Shown: one piece after another, positions 33,606 to 42,248 of the stretch | Numbering within the stretch: the first letter of the stretch is position 1 | Layout: each line of letters starts with the position of its first letter | Position numbers and translations under genes: made by a program | The notes under the pieces: model-generated | Database searches by the model: none | What the model was told of the DNA's origin: nothing | Seen by the model: the letters and a program-made list of their open reading frames with translations, nothing else | Origin: an uncultured Cytophagales bacterium | GTDB taxonomy: Bacteria; Bacteroidota; Bacteroidia; Cytophagales; Bernardetiaceae | Length of the DNA stretch: 64,000 bases | Reading direction: 5' to 3' | Assembly (NCBI GenBank): GCA_937136415.1 | Contig: CAKZOK010000105.1 | Location: 1-64,000, forward strand

Positions 33606-35258
33606 TTGACTGTTTTTACGTTATTCTTTTCAAAAAATTATAGTTTAGATACAAAAATACACAAAAATTATTCTTACTCTTTTTTTAAAAGTGTAAATAA
33701 TTTGAGTATTTTTTTGTGCCTTGTTTTTGTGTGTGTTTTATATTCTTTTAGTTTTGCAGGCAATATGCTGACTAATACGGTTGATGGAGATAATTTGTTC
33801 AAACTTATTGGAAAGAAAAAAACAGAACCTTTAGTAAGAAATTTCTTGGCTAAATTAGGCTCAAAAGATGAATCTCTTAGCTCATCTTCCGTTTGGACAT
33901 ACCCAGATAAAGGCATCAGAATAGGTTTTTATAAAGAAAATGTTATTGATAAAGTAATGCTTTATGACAACACATATTCTGTTAAAGGTAAAAAATTTGT
34001 AGCTTACTCTAACAAACTCCCCAAAAACCTAACGTGGACAGACACCAAATCTTCTACAATAATAAAATTGGGTACGCCCTCAAAATATAGTTCCAATTAT
34101 ATGGAATATAATGGTCTTCCTGTCGAAGTTGTTCTTTATTATGAAAGCTCACGCATAAAATCAAGGTTAAGAGGCATATTATTGCGTTTCAAAAACTGTA
34201 TTTTTGGAGATTGCCAAAATGGACAAGGAATTTATGTCAAAAGAGATGGCTCTCGGTACGAAGGCGAATGGAAAGATGGGCAAAAACACGGAAAAGGGCA
34301 GCTTATCTATGCAAACGGAATAACAAAAAAAGGATTTTGGGAAGGTGGAGATTATCAAGGGCAAGATTTTTTTGAATCAAATGGATTATATGACTTATTA
34401 GGAAAACACAAAGATAGTGAAGAGATAAAATCGGCAAGCAACAGGCAAAAAGATGGTTATCAGCAAATTCATCTTGCTTACGACCATTTTAAGTATATTT
34501 TTAACAACAACAAACTTCGTTTTTATTTTAATGATTATGGTTATTTATACAAAGTAGCCGTCAATAAATCGGGTTTTGGAGATATTTCGCACACTCTTAC
34601 CGAAAAAATCACACCTTATTCAGACCAAAATTATGTAGCCTATATTATGGGGTCGCCCTACAAAAAATATACATACAGAACAGGTTCGACGTGGCTTTAT
34701 AGAGATAAAAAATTTGACCTGCGAGTTCGTTTTGATAAAAATCAGATTATGGACGGAATCGAAGTGCATGTAAACGATGAAGATATTTTAATAACAGCAG
34801 AACAAGGAACATGCAAAACTGGAAATTGCCAAAATGGTTTTGGGGAATTAGTTGCTGAATCTGGAAGGTATGTAGGAAAATTTAAAGACGGCAAATTTGA
34901 TGGGCAAGGAACAATGTATTATGTTTCTGGTGGATATTATAAAGGAAATTTTTTGGCTGGAATGCGCCATGGGCAAGGAATCTATATGTGGTCAGATAAT
35001 AGCAAATATGTTGGAAATTGGAAAAATAACCAAAAACACGGCGTTGGAGCAATGCACTATCAAAATAGAAGTCGTTATGAAGGGCAATGGTATCAAGACC
35101 AACGCCATGGACAAGGTGCAATGTATTATCCAAATGGCGAATATTATGTAGGGCATTGGTCATACAACTCACAAACAGGAAAAGGAACACTCTACAAAAC
35201 TAACGGACAAAAAGAAACAGGACTTTGGCAAAATGGAAGGTTAAAATCTGATTTGTAG
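33606..35258 (+). CDS. Secreted MORN-repeat protein
   Basis: The 550-aa frame begins with TTG at 33606; the first ATG lies after the signal peptide, so a TTG start is required, at 33606 or another TTG further down (near 33702). The hydrophobic signal ends SFSFAGN (about residue 52). Two MORN blocks are present: about residues 205-260 (YEGEWKDGQKHGKGQLIYANG) and 405-545, with at least six repeats such as YVGNWKNNQKHGVGAMHY and YEGQWYQDQRHGQGAMYY. Between them is a Tyr-rich domain I do not recognise. Each block is preceded by a CxxGNCQNG-like pair. MORN proteins often bind lipids or act as surface scaffolds. The gene converges with the transglycosylase, 3 bp apart. Confidence 0.75.
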   Translation: MTVFTLFFSKNYSLDTKIHKNYSYSFFKSVNNLSIFLCLVFVCVLYSFSFAGNMLTNTVDGDNLFKLIGKKKTEPLVRNFLAKLGSKDESLSSSSVWTYPDKGIRIGFYKENVIDKVMLYDNTYSVKGKKFVAYSNKLPKNLTWTDTKSSTIIKLGTPSKYSSNYMEYNGLPVEVVLYYESSRIKSRLRGILLRFKNCIFGDCQNGQGIYVKRDGSRYEGEWKDGQKHGKGQLIYANGITKKGFWEGGDYQGQDFFESNGLYDLLGKHKDSEEIKSASNRQKDGYQQIHLAYDHFKYIFNNNKLRFYFNDYGYLYKVAVNKSGFGDISHTLTEKITPYSDQNYVAYIMGSPYKKYTYRTGSTWLYRDKKFDLRVRFDKNQIMDGIEVHVNDEDILITAEQGTCKTGNCQNGFGELVAESGRYVGKFKDGKFDGQGTMYYVSGGYYKGNFLAGMRHGQGIYMWSDNSKYVGNWKNNQKHGVGAMHYQNRSRYEGQWYQDQRHGQGAMYYPNGEYYVGHWSYNSQTGKGTLYKTNGQKETGLWQNGRLKSDL

Positions 35259-35261
35259 TCC

Positions 35262-36194
35262 TTATTTTTTCTTTTTTACACGAAAAATATAGCCTCCTTT
35301 TGGCACAACAAAATTATATTTGTTATTATTGATGGCAATAGCAGGATTATACAAACGAAATTCTTTGTAAGTCATTCCATGTTTTTTTGCCCACTTGGGA
35401 ACACTTTCAATATCTTCTGTAATGGCTACCTCATCAAACTCAAATGTATCATAATATTCATACTCTTCGATACAATAACCATATTTTTTAGGATTTTCTA
35501 AGACCATTTTTAGAGCTGCTATTCGAAGGACATAACGAGAAGTTTCTGAATTTAGAAATAAATCATAATAGTTTCTAGTCCCTTGATTATCCATGGCTTT
35601 TTCCAAACCTGCCATTCCTCTATTGTACGAAGCAGCCACAGACGACCAACTTTCAAACTTTTTGTAGGCTTGATGAAAATATTTTGTTGCAGCCACACAA
35701 GATTTTAAAGGGTCTTGTCTTTCATCAATATTAGTATTGATTATCAAACCAAATTGTTTTCCAGTGCCTTCCAAAAACTGCCATGTTCCTAGTGCATCTC
35801 TAGGTGATTTTATCATTGGGTCAAGGCTACTTTCAGCAATCGCCAAATAAAAAAAATCTTTATGAATTTCATATTTTGCAAGGCTATCTTCTAAAGGTTT
35901 GCGCCACCTACCAGAGCGTTTGAGCAAAAGTGTTGTGTAGGCATGCCCATACACAATCGAAAGAAGTTCTCTATCCAAACGCTCTTTTATGTCTTCATCT
36001 TCTAAGGGAATCCGTTCGCCTGCAAAATAAACTGTGTCAGGGATTTTGACAGGCATGACCGTCTGAATATCACTGATTTGCTGTGCCACACAAGAAGAAA
36101 AAATAGTAAGCAAAAATAAAAATACAAGCGAAAAAGAAAAATGAGTAGTTTTCAAAATAAAATAAATAATTATGAAGTGAATAAAGATTATCAC
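35262..36194 (-). CDS. Membrane-bound lytic transglycosylase, MltD/SLT-like lipoprotein
   Basis: This 310-aa lipoprotein (TIFSSC lipobox) has a transglycosylase SLT domain at about residues 105-240. The catalytic Glu is in FYLAIAESSLDP. The family motifs GTWQFLEGTGKQFGL, DERQDPLKSCVAATKYF and AASYNRGMAGLEKAM follow. The last 45 residues (VPKWAKKHGMTYKEFRLYNPAI...VPKGG) are a single LysM-like wall-binding module. It cleaves the MurNAc-GlcNAc bond of peptidoglycan to 1,6-anhydro ends, from the outer membrane. Confidence 0.9.
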   Translation of the reverse strand: MIIFIHFIIIYFILKTTHFSFSLVFLFLLTIFSSCVAQQISDIQTVMPVKIPDTVYFAGERIPLEDEDIKERLDRELLSIVYGHAYTTLLLKRSGRWRKPLEDSLAKYEIHKDFFYLAIAESSLDPMIKSPRDALGTWQFLEGTGKQFGLIINTNIDERQDPLKSCVAATKYFHQAYKKFESWSSVAASYNRGMAGLEKAMDNQGTRNYYDLFLNSETSRYVLRIAALKMVLENPKKYGYCIEEYEYYDTFEFDEVAITEDIESVPKWAKKHGMTYKEFRLYNPAIAINNNKYNFVVPKGGYIFRVKKKK

Positions 36195-36401
36195 GATTAA
36201 TTTTTTATATCTGTTCAGTTTTAATTTGCAGAGTTTAAAATTGCTCTACTTTACTGAAAATCAACTCTGTACAGCAGTTATATTTTACAAAAGCCCTATA
36301 TTTATTTTTAAGCTCAAAAATAAATTAAGAATTTTTCAAAATACATTACAATGATAAAAAAAATAGACGAAAAGATAGTTTATTTGACAAAAAAATATTT
36401 T

Positions 36402-36438
36402 AAAATCCAATTCAAATACTTTTGAATTGGATTTTTTT
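36402..36438 (-). terminator. Terminator of the RING-like membrane protein gene
   Basis: The hairpin AAATCCAATTCAAA / TTTGAATTGGATTT with T tract lies just beyond the minus-strand stop at 36443. Confidence 0.8.
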
Positions 36439-36442
36439 GTTT

Positions 36443-37228
36443 CTATTTTAGATTCAAAACCTTCAAATTATAGGGCAATTTTTCCAAAAATTGACTCCAA
36501 TTAGGAAGCTCATCTATATGCAAAAGTGTATAATATTTTTGTGTTTTATTTTTGGAGGTAATAATTTGAACTGACAAAGCACACTGATTATAATCATTTG
36601 TAATTGTTGCTGAAAGATATTCTACAAAATAATGTAATTCCTTTATTTCATCAAACTTAATTGTATTGAGATTATTTTTTTTCTTAATCGTAATTCCTTG
36701 TTTTTTGGTATCTAAGGAAATATAAACGCCTTTAGTTTCTTTAATTTCTCGTTTCAAAAGGGTTCTTGACTTTTTTTGATTCAAAAAAAATGATATACCT
36801 CCCAACGCACCAAAACATGCCAAAACACCACCAATAGGATTGGTCAGAAAACCAATAAAAAACGAAAAAATAACAACACAAATAAAGCCCAAAAGTACCA
36901 TTGCTGTTACAATCGCATTTTCAAAAATGGAATGAATGGTGCTATCTACATCTTGGTTTCCCTTTTTAAATAAAAAAGGTAAATATTCTAATGGCTTGGC
37001 AACTAAAAATAGGTTTTTGGGTTTAGGAAGTTCTATAAGTGTTTCACTTTGATTGCAATGGTTTTGCTCCAAATACTCCCAACTTTCAATAAAAAAGGCA
37101 GATTTACAAGCAGAACAAATTACGATTGTATGCCCTTCTTCGATTTGCTCGCCTGTAATTGGGTCTATTCTTCCTTGTTTGAGAAATTCTGAATGTAGCT
37201 CGGCTTCTAAAAGATGTGTATTTATCAT
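36443..37228 (-). CDS. Membrane protein with N-terminal CxxC...HC (RING/treble-clef-like) domain
   Basis: In this 261-aa protein residues 5-65 form a small Cys/His domain: RIDPITGEQIEEG, then CSACKSAFFIESWEY and NHCNQSETL. The ligands Cys-x2-Cys and His-Cys would suit one zinc ion, like degenerate prokaryotic RING or U-box domains. Two membrane helices follow (about 98-145). A C-terminal domain with a PH-like pattern completes it (VYISLDTKKQGITIKKKNN, KFDEIKELHYFVEYL). The first domain is clearly shared with the protein at 42732. The function is unknown; a cytoplasmic adaptor at the membrane is plausible. It is 49 bp downstream of the XRE/S24 regulator and probably co-transcribed with it. Confidence 0.7.
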   Translation of the reverse strand: MINTHLLEAELHSEFLKQGRIDPITGEQIEEGHTIVICSACKSAFFIESWEYLEQNHCNQSETLIELPKPKNLFLVAKPLEYLPFLFKKGNQDVDSTIHSIFENAIVTAMVLLGFICVVIFSFFIGFLTNPIGGVLACFGALGGISFFLNQKKSRTLLKREIKETKGVYISLDTKKQGITIKKKNNLNTIKFDEIKELHYFVEYLSATITNDYNQCALSVQIITSKNKTQKYYTLLHIDELPNWSQFLEKLPYNLKVLNLK

Positions 37229-37277
37229 ATAAAATTATGTACGACAAAATAAAAGTTTAAACTTTTACTCTAGCAAC

Positions 37278-38105
37278 TTATTCTCCCTTCTCAACACTAT
37301 CTTTTTTATTTTTATCATTATTATTTTCCAAAATATCCAAAGCACTTTGCAGGTTTTGCATCGTTTGGCGAAGCTGGCTTACCTGTGTCGGAACTTCTGG
37401 AAAATCCAAACTAATATAAGCTGCAAAACGCCAAATCTCTTCAATATCCTCTACCAAAACAGAATAAGACGAAAATTGCCCATTTGTATCCTCTAAAAGA
37501 AGTGTATCATTTTGAGCAATTTGATTTTTAATTTTTCTAAAAATAATTCCTGTATTTTCAGAAACAATAATACAAGGCTCATCATCTTTCAGCTCATTCC
37601 AATCAGCCACAAAAGCTCCCACCACAATACTATTTGTGGGTGCAGCCAACAACGCATCTGAAATTTCGAAAGCTCTATATGTATGATTGAGAGGCAAAGC
37701 TGGCAACTGGCACTTTGGCAAACCTGCCACAAAATCAATATTCGAATAACCCCTTATATAATCTTCCTCCAAATCAAGACGAACAAGTTCGATATATTCA
37801 TTTTCATTTCTGTCTTGTGAAATACTCAAAATACGCAATCTTTCGGCTGCTGCATATTTTTTTAACTCGGGCAGTTCTGTTGTATTTTTTTGTAAAGGCT
37901 TGATAGATAAATTTTGATTAATAAACTGCTCCAAAGAAACACTAAAAAAATTAGCAATTTTAATTAAAGCTCCTAATTTGGGGGTTGCTCTTGCCTCTTC
38001 ATACGACCCAATCTTCTTTAAAGACACTCCTAAGTGCTTTGATAGAGCTTCTTGAGTCAAATTATGTACATGGCGAAGGTAGCGCAAGTTAGAAGAAAAG
38101 AACAT
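37278..38105 (-). CDS. XRE-type HTH regulator with S24/LexA-like C-terminal domain
   Basis: The 275-aa protein has an N-terminal HTH (residues 6-62: LRHVHNLTQEALSKHLGV, KIGSYEEARATPKLGAL). After a linker it has a C-terminal domain resembling the LexA/CI S24 fold (about 140-225). The usual catalytic Ser-Met and Lys are not clearly kept (ISDALLA and GIIFRKI stand at those places), so self-cleavage is doubtful. A Gln-rich coiled coil ends it. It faces a 406-bp region with a perfect promoter and a palindrome (38192-38210) that could be its operator. The RING-like gene follows on the same strand. Confidence 0.8.
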   Translation of the reverse strand: MFFSSNLRYLRHVHNLTQEALSKHLGVSLKKIGSYEEARATPKLGALIKIANFFSVSLEQFINQNLSIKPLQKNTTELPELKKYAAAERLRILSISQDRNENEYIELVRLDLEEDYIRGYSNIDFVAGLPKCQLPALPLNHTYRAFEISDALLAAPTNSIVVGAFVADWNELKDDEPCIIVSENTGIIFRKIKNQIAQNDTLLLEDTNGQFSSYSVLVEDIEEIWRFAAYISLDFPEVPTQVSQLRQTMQNLQSALDILENNNDKNKKDSVEKGE

Positions 38106-38163
38106 AAGCTATATGAGGTCTAAAAAAAAATAGTAGTTTTTGATAAAATTTTTAGCAAAAAAT

Positions 38164-38194
38164 TTTGTCTTTATCGAATCAACTTGTATATTTG
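38164..38194 (+). promoter_or_regulatory. Perfect Bacteroidota promoter
   Basis: TTTG at 38164-38167 and TATATTTG at 38187-38194 are exactly 19 bp apart. Transcription would start near 38200 and run toward the glucosaminidase gene, giving a leader of about 310 nt. The divergent regulator gene starts 59 bp to the left. Confidence 0.75.
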
Positions 38195-38210
38195 CTTATA
38201 ATATTAGCAA
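38192..38210. promoter_or_regulatory. Candidate operator palindrome overlapping the promoter
   Basis: TTGCTTATAATATTAGCAA is an imperfect palindrome (TTGCT...AGCAA arms) that overlaps the -7 box and start region. A related half site TTGCTAATAAAATTAG occurs near 38366. It could be bound by the adjacent XRE/S24 regulator; this is inference. Confidence 0.4.
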
Positions 38211-38511
38211 TAAGGACACAAAAAGACGGATAAATTTTAGAGAAAAATAAAAAAATTAGCTTTTTCTCCTTTTTCTGTTAAAGATTCGGCAAGTTAAAAA
38301 TTATTCTTGTCATTCTGTTATCTTTTTTGGAATTATTTCTCAAAAAGATGAGTTTTATTGAAAAATTGCTAATAAAATTAGTTTTATTTTAAATTTACCC
38401 AAATAACCATCTTATATATTATTCTATCAAACAAATAATTCTGTTTTTATTGACCTATTTTTATTTAACACCTCGGATAGTTTTTAGAAACTTATCCAAC
38501 AAATAACAACC
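38211..38511. other. Long leader or intergenic DNA before the glucosaminidase gene
   Basis: About 300 bases downstream of the 38164-38194 promoter hold no supported gene. The length of untranslated leader is unusual for this genome. Confidence 0.4.
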
Positions 38512-39591
38512 ATGATGAAGCAACTAATGATACTCGACGAGGCATTTCAAACGCTCAATGAAGGGCGAAAATTAATCAATCATACTTTAGATTTCGAAAT
38601 TCCATATTGGAAAGAAAAAAGTCAGAAAGTACACATCAATATTCAAATTACAGACCGTTGGCTTACAGTAGTTATTGCTATTTTGCTAATGATTATTGGA
38701 CTTCAATGGTGGATTCCACAAAATAAAAGTACAACACAACTTGATAATATGCTTGTTCAGATGCCAAATAGAAATAGCATATTGCCTGCTTCTTTGCCAG
38801 CATCAAAGCCTATTAATGATGTTTTTTCGTACATAATGAAGCACTTAGACGAAAACAAAAATGAAATTCCACAAACACATCAAGAACAAAGAGATAATTT
38901 TTTGGTACAAAAACAGCTCTTGCTCACTAAATATTTAATAGAAAACAAGGCTTCTCGTTTAGACAAATTATCTGATGATAAATTGTTGAGTTTGAATCAA
39001 GAAATAACACAGCTTTTTATTGATTTGGTTTTGAATAATGTAAATGCACAAAAACATGTTTATAGCTATTTTACAAATAATACAGATTTAAACAAAATAG
39101 AAACATCACTCATGGAGCAAGCCAAATTTCATGTTCCTGCCTCAATAAAACTGGCTCAATCTGCCTTAGAAACAGCTTATGGACAGCGAATTGTGGATAA
39201 TAATTATTTTGGCATCAAAGATAAAGCTCAAAAAAGTAGCCTTACTACCACAACAGAATACTATACTGTTTCGGAAATGAAGGCAAACAGAAGTATAATA
39301 ATCAGTTCTAAACGAGTAATTAAAAATGGCAAAATATTGTATAAATGTATCGTAAAAGACCATTTTGCAGAGTACAATTCGCCTTGGCATTCGTTTCGTT
39401 CACACTCTGTTTTTCTTAGCACAAACAAACGTTATTCTCCTTTATTTACTAAGGGAAAAAATTATGAGGATTGGGCAGACAAAATCGGTTCGACAAAATA
39501 TGGAGGTGTAGGATATGCAACTTCTCCTATTTATGGTGAAATTTTGAAGAAAATAATTAAGCGTTATCATTTAGATTTATTAGATTTCTAA
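38512..39591 (+). CDS. Membrane-anchored N-acetylglucosaminidase (glucosaminidase domain)
   Basis: The 359-aa protein has one N-terminal membrane helix (about residues 50-70, LTVVIAILLMIIGLQWWI), so it is a type II anchored protein. A helical stretch follows, and the C-terminal glucosaminidase domain (about 200-355) has PASIKLAQSALETAYG with the catalytic Glu, NNYFGIKDK, PWHSFRSHSVFL and WADKIGSTKYGGVGYAT. It should hydrolyse peptidoglycan between GlcNAc and MurNAc (FlgJ/LYZ2-like family). A terminator follows. Confidence 0.88.
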   Translation: MMKQLMILDEAFQTLNEGRKLINHTLDFEIPYWKEKSQKVHINIQITDRWLTVVIAILLMIIGLQWWIPQNKSTTQLDNMLVQMPNRNSILPASLPASKPINDVFSYIMKHLDENKNEIPQTHQEQRDNFLVQKQLLLTKYLIENKASRLDKLSDDKLLSLNQEITQLFIDLVLNNVNAQKHVYSYFTNNTDLNKIETSLMEQAKFHVPASIKLAQSALETAYGQRIVDNNYFGIKDKAQKSSLTTTTEYYTVSEMKANRSIIISSKRVIKNGKILYKCIVKDHFAEYNSPWHSFRSHSVFLSTNKRYSPLFTKGKNYEDWADKIGSTKYGGVGYATSPIYGEILKKIIKRYHLDLLDF

Positions 39592-39605
39592 GCAAAAAAC
39601 ATAAT

Positions 39606-39651
39606 AAAAAAAGCTAGTTCAAAAGGGTTGTATTTGAACTAGCTTTTTTTT
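39606..39651 (+). terminator. Rho-independent terminator
   Basis: AAAAAAGCTAGTTCAAA pairs with TTTGAACTAGCTTTTTTT just after the glucosaminidase stop. Confidence 0.9.
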
Positions 39652-39669
39652 GTCTTTATTTTTCTGCAT

Positions 39670-39689
39670 TTTTCCTAATATTAGGAAAA
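39670..39689. repeat. Perfect 20-bp palindrome (copy 1 of 2)
   Basis: TTTTCCTAATATTAGGAAAA followed by TAGCCT. A sister palindrome lies at 39734-39753 with the same following bases. Confidence 0.75.
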
Positions 39690-39733
39690 TAGCCTTAAAT
39701 AGATTTAAAGACGTTTTTTTATGTAAAAATCAT

Positions 39734-39753
39734 TTTTCCTGCTATCAGGAAAA
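39734..39753. repeat. 20-bp palindrome (copy 2 of 2)
   Basis: TTTTCCTGCTATCAGGAAAA followed by TAGCCT, 64 bp from copy 1 and just 3' of the TPR gene on the minus strand. It may act as terminator or mRNA 3' end. Confidence 0.7.
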
Positions 39754-39769
39754 TAGCCTATTTTTGTGT

Positions 39770-40303
39770 TTAGAGTAATTTATTTGCCTTTTTTATATAT
39801 TCTCCATTTGGAAAATAGTGTTTGTAATCTTCAAGCACAGTTTTGTCTTTGGTTTGTTTGTAGATAATCTCGACAGCTTCCCACACATTATCGTCCATCA
39901 TCATTTTGTCCATTCCATTTTCCATTGCTTTTATATAGTAATGAATGGCATTTTGATAATCTTTTTTGAAAAAACAAGCCACTCCCATAAAGTTATAGCT
40001 ATTTCCAACTGCATTTGTATTTGGATATTTTTCAATAACTTGATGACTAAAAGCTATCATTTCATCATACGCTCCCTTTGAAAGAAGGTTATTTGTGTAC
40101 ATCGAAATTTTTCCCAAATCAGTACTATCAAGTATTTCATCGGCTTCTTGAGTAAGGCTTTCGAGTTCTTCTATCGAAATGCCTTGTGAAGTTCCATCTG
40201 AAACTTTAGCATACACTACCACATTTTCGGGGTTTGCTTCATCTCTTTCTACACGAATATTTTTATCTTTTTTCTTTCCGAAAATATTGTCTAATAACCC
40301 CAT
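39770..40303 (-). CDS. Small TPR protein
   Basis: The 177-aa cytoplasmic protein begins MGLLDNIFGKKKDKNI. Two tetratricopeptide-like helical repeats cover residues 65-175 (YDEMIAFSHQVIEKYPNTNAV, NAIHYYIKAMENGMDK). TPRs bind partner proteins; the partner is unknown. It ends in KANKLL with no signal sequence. It is a single gene in a divergent arrangement with cvfB. Confidence 0.7.
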   Translation of the reverse strand: MGLLDNIFGKKKDKNIRVERDEANPENVVVYAKVSDGTSQGISIEELESLTQEADEILDSTDLGKISMYTNNLLSKGAYDEMIAFSHQVIEKYPNTNAVGNSYNFMGVACFFKKDYQNAIHYYIKAMENGMDKMMMDDNVWEAVEIIYKQTKDKTVLEDYKHYFPNGEYIKKANKLL

Positions 40304-40511
40304 AAATTATTTTATTTTTTACATTAAAAATTAAGAACTTACAAAATAATAAAAACATTTGACTTTTATAATCCCAAAGACTTATTATTAGCCCAAACTT
40401 AAAAATATTTTTCACTTTTTTCATCTTTACTCTATTTCCAAATTATAAAAATCTAATTTCTAAGTAAATAAAGCTAAATTTGTAATTCAATTTATCAAAA
40501 AAATAGAAATT

Positions 40512-41405
40512 ATGCCCATCAAAACCATACAAATCGGTCAATATAATACACTTACTATTTTGCGCACCTCTCCCAATGGTGTCTATGTAGGTAATTCACT
40601 TTTAGATGAAGTGCTTTTGCCTCAAAAATATGTTCCAGAAACAGCAAAAGAAGGTGATGAAATAGAAGTTTTTGTTTATACTGATACGCAAGACCGTCCT
40701 ATTGCAGTTATCGAAAAACCATTTGCAGTTGTTGGACAAATTGCAGCTTTAAGAGTTGTTGATATTACAAAAATTGGTTTTTTTCTGGATTGGGGACTTA
40801 TAGAAAAAGATTTATTTATGCCTCACGACGAAGTGCCAAAGGGCAATAAAGAAGCACGAGAAACCCAAGAACCAATTCGAATAGGAGATTATATGTTTGT
40901 AAAACTTGCCCTAGACCACAAAACAAATCGTGTGATTGGATTAGGCAAGCTAGGAAGTTTTGTAGAAAGAGAAGAAATTGATTTACAAGAAGATGAAGAA
41001 GTAGTCGCAATTATTGGACAAGATACAGATATTGGTTATCGCTGTATTATAGAAAAAGAAAATATTTATTATTATGGAATGCTCTATCATAATGAAATTT
41101 TTGGAAAAGAATATTTACACGGACAAAAACGCAAAGCATATATCAAAAAAGTGCGTGAAGATGGGCGTATTGATTTGAGGCTTCGAAAAGATGGCTTTGA
41201 TGGAATTGCTGACCAAAGTGCTGTTATTATGCAAAAATTAGATGATAATGATGGTTTTTTGCCTATTTCTGATAAAAGTAGCCCTGCCGACATTTTGAAT
41301 TATTTTAATATGAGTAAAAAAACATTCAAAAAACTAATTGGTAATCTTTATAGACAAAGAAAAATTAGTATTGATAAAAAAGGAATTAAAAAAATACTAA
41401 AATAA
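40512..41405 (+). CDS. cvfB: S1-domain RNA-binding protein CvfB/YitL
   Basis: The 297-aa protein has the CvfB layout: an N-terminal S1-like barrel (GQYNTLTILRTSPNGVYVG), a second S1 domain (AALRVVDITKIGFFLDWGLIEKDLFMP), a third (IIEKENIYYYGMLYHNEIF), and a C-terminal winged helix (FLPISDKSSPADILNYFNMSKKTFKKLIGNLYRQ) that recognises RNA. CvfB proteins act on expression of virulence or stress genes in firmicutes; here the role is unknown. A TAAATTTG box at 40475-40482 could be its -7 element, but no TTTG at the right distance was found. Confidence 0.88.
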   Translation: MPIKTIQIGQYNTLTILRTSPNGVYVGNSLLDEVLLPQKYVPETAKEGDEIEVFVYTDTQDRPIAVIEKPFAVVGQIAALRVVDITKIGFFLDWGLIEKDLFMPHDEVPKGNKEARETQEPIRIGDYMFVKLALDHKTNRVIGLGKLGSFVEREEIDLQEDEEVVAIIGQDTDIGYRCIIEKENIYYYGMLYHNEIFGKEYLHGQKRKAYIKKVREDGRIDLRLRKDGFDGIADQSAVIMQKLDDNDGFLPISDKSSPADILNYFNMSKKTFKKLIGNLYRQRKISIDKKGIKKILK

Positions 41406-41695
41406 CTTTTAATTTTTAGAATTATTTTTATATATTTACGATAAGACAAAGGTTTTTATTTTTTGACTTAATGAAAAGAAGACAAATTGCAAAAAAACAA
41501 AAATTATATAATTACACTTTTTTGATATATTTTTTTTATAAACCAGCAATTTTGTGTATATTTCCAACAAATTAAGCAATTTTCATGTTTTTTGATAAAT
41601 AAAATACTATACAAAATTGTCTGATTAATAAATTGATAAAATTAAACTAGAAAATTCTAGAAATTTTAGTTCCACTCTAAAGCAGTATAAGAATC

Positions 41696-42235
41696 TTGAA
41701 TCTGAATGATTATTATAGGGAAATGCTGGAAGGCGAAGTAATTGTATCATACAAAGGAGCTCCATCACAGCCTCTTTTTGATGGGATTTTGAGTGTGGCA
41801 GATGAGCGATTAGCTGTCATTGAACAAAAATCTAAAGTTCGAAAAAAGGTATATCATATTATGATAGAAGCTCTTCAAAACGTATATCACCATACACAAG
41901 GAGAAGGTGTGCAAAAATCTGAAAGCCCAGAAACAATATTATTTGTTCTTTCCAAAAATGCAAAAGGATATGAGATTTCTACTGGAAATCATATCCCTAC
42001 TTCTCTTGTAGCTACCTTACAAGCACACATCGAACGCATTAATCAGTCTTCTGCTGATGAAATCAAACAATTATATCGTGAGCAATTACATGGTGGAGAG
42101 ATTTCTGTAAAAGGGGGAGCAGGATTAGGAATAATTGATATCGCACGTCGTTCGGGCGAAAAACTTGTCTATGCTTTTGAAGACACAGACGATAATAATT
42201 CTTTTTTTAGTTTGAAAGTAAAAGTTTCGGCTTAA
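41696..42235 (+). CDS. siaB: SiaB-family protein kinase (HATPase-like, DUF6272)
   Basis: The 179-aa frame starts with TTG at 41696; a later ATG would remove the conserved opening (NLNDYYREMLEGEVIVSYKG), so the TTG is preferred. An ATPase of the histidine kinase/GHKL type is visible: N-box MIEALQNVYHHT and G-box GGAGLGIIDIARRSG. In Pseudomonas, SiaB phosphorylates SiaC and is opposed by the SpoIIE phosphatase SiaA. The gene is 13 bp upstream of siaC, which argues for one operon. No diguanylate cyclase gene is adjacent. Confidence 0.85.
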   Translation: MNLNDYYREMLEGEVIVSYKGAPSQPLFDGILSVADERLAVIEQKSKVRKKVYHIMIEALQNVYHHTQGEGVQKSESPETILFVLSKNAKGYEISTGNHIPTSLVATLQAHIERINQSSADEIKQLYREQLHGGEISVKGGAGLGIIDIARRSGEKLVYAFEDTDDNNSFFSLKVKVSA

Positions 42236-42248
42236 ACAATATATTTGA

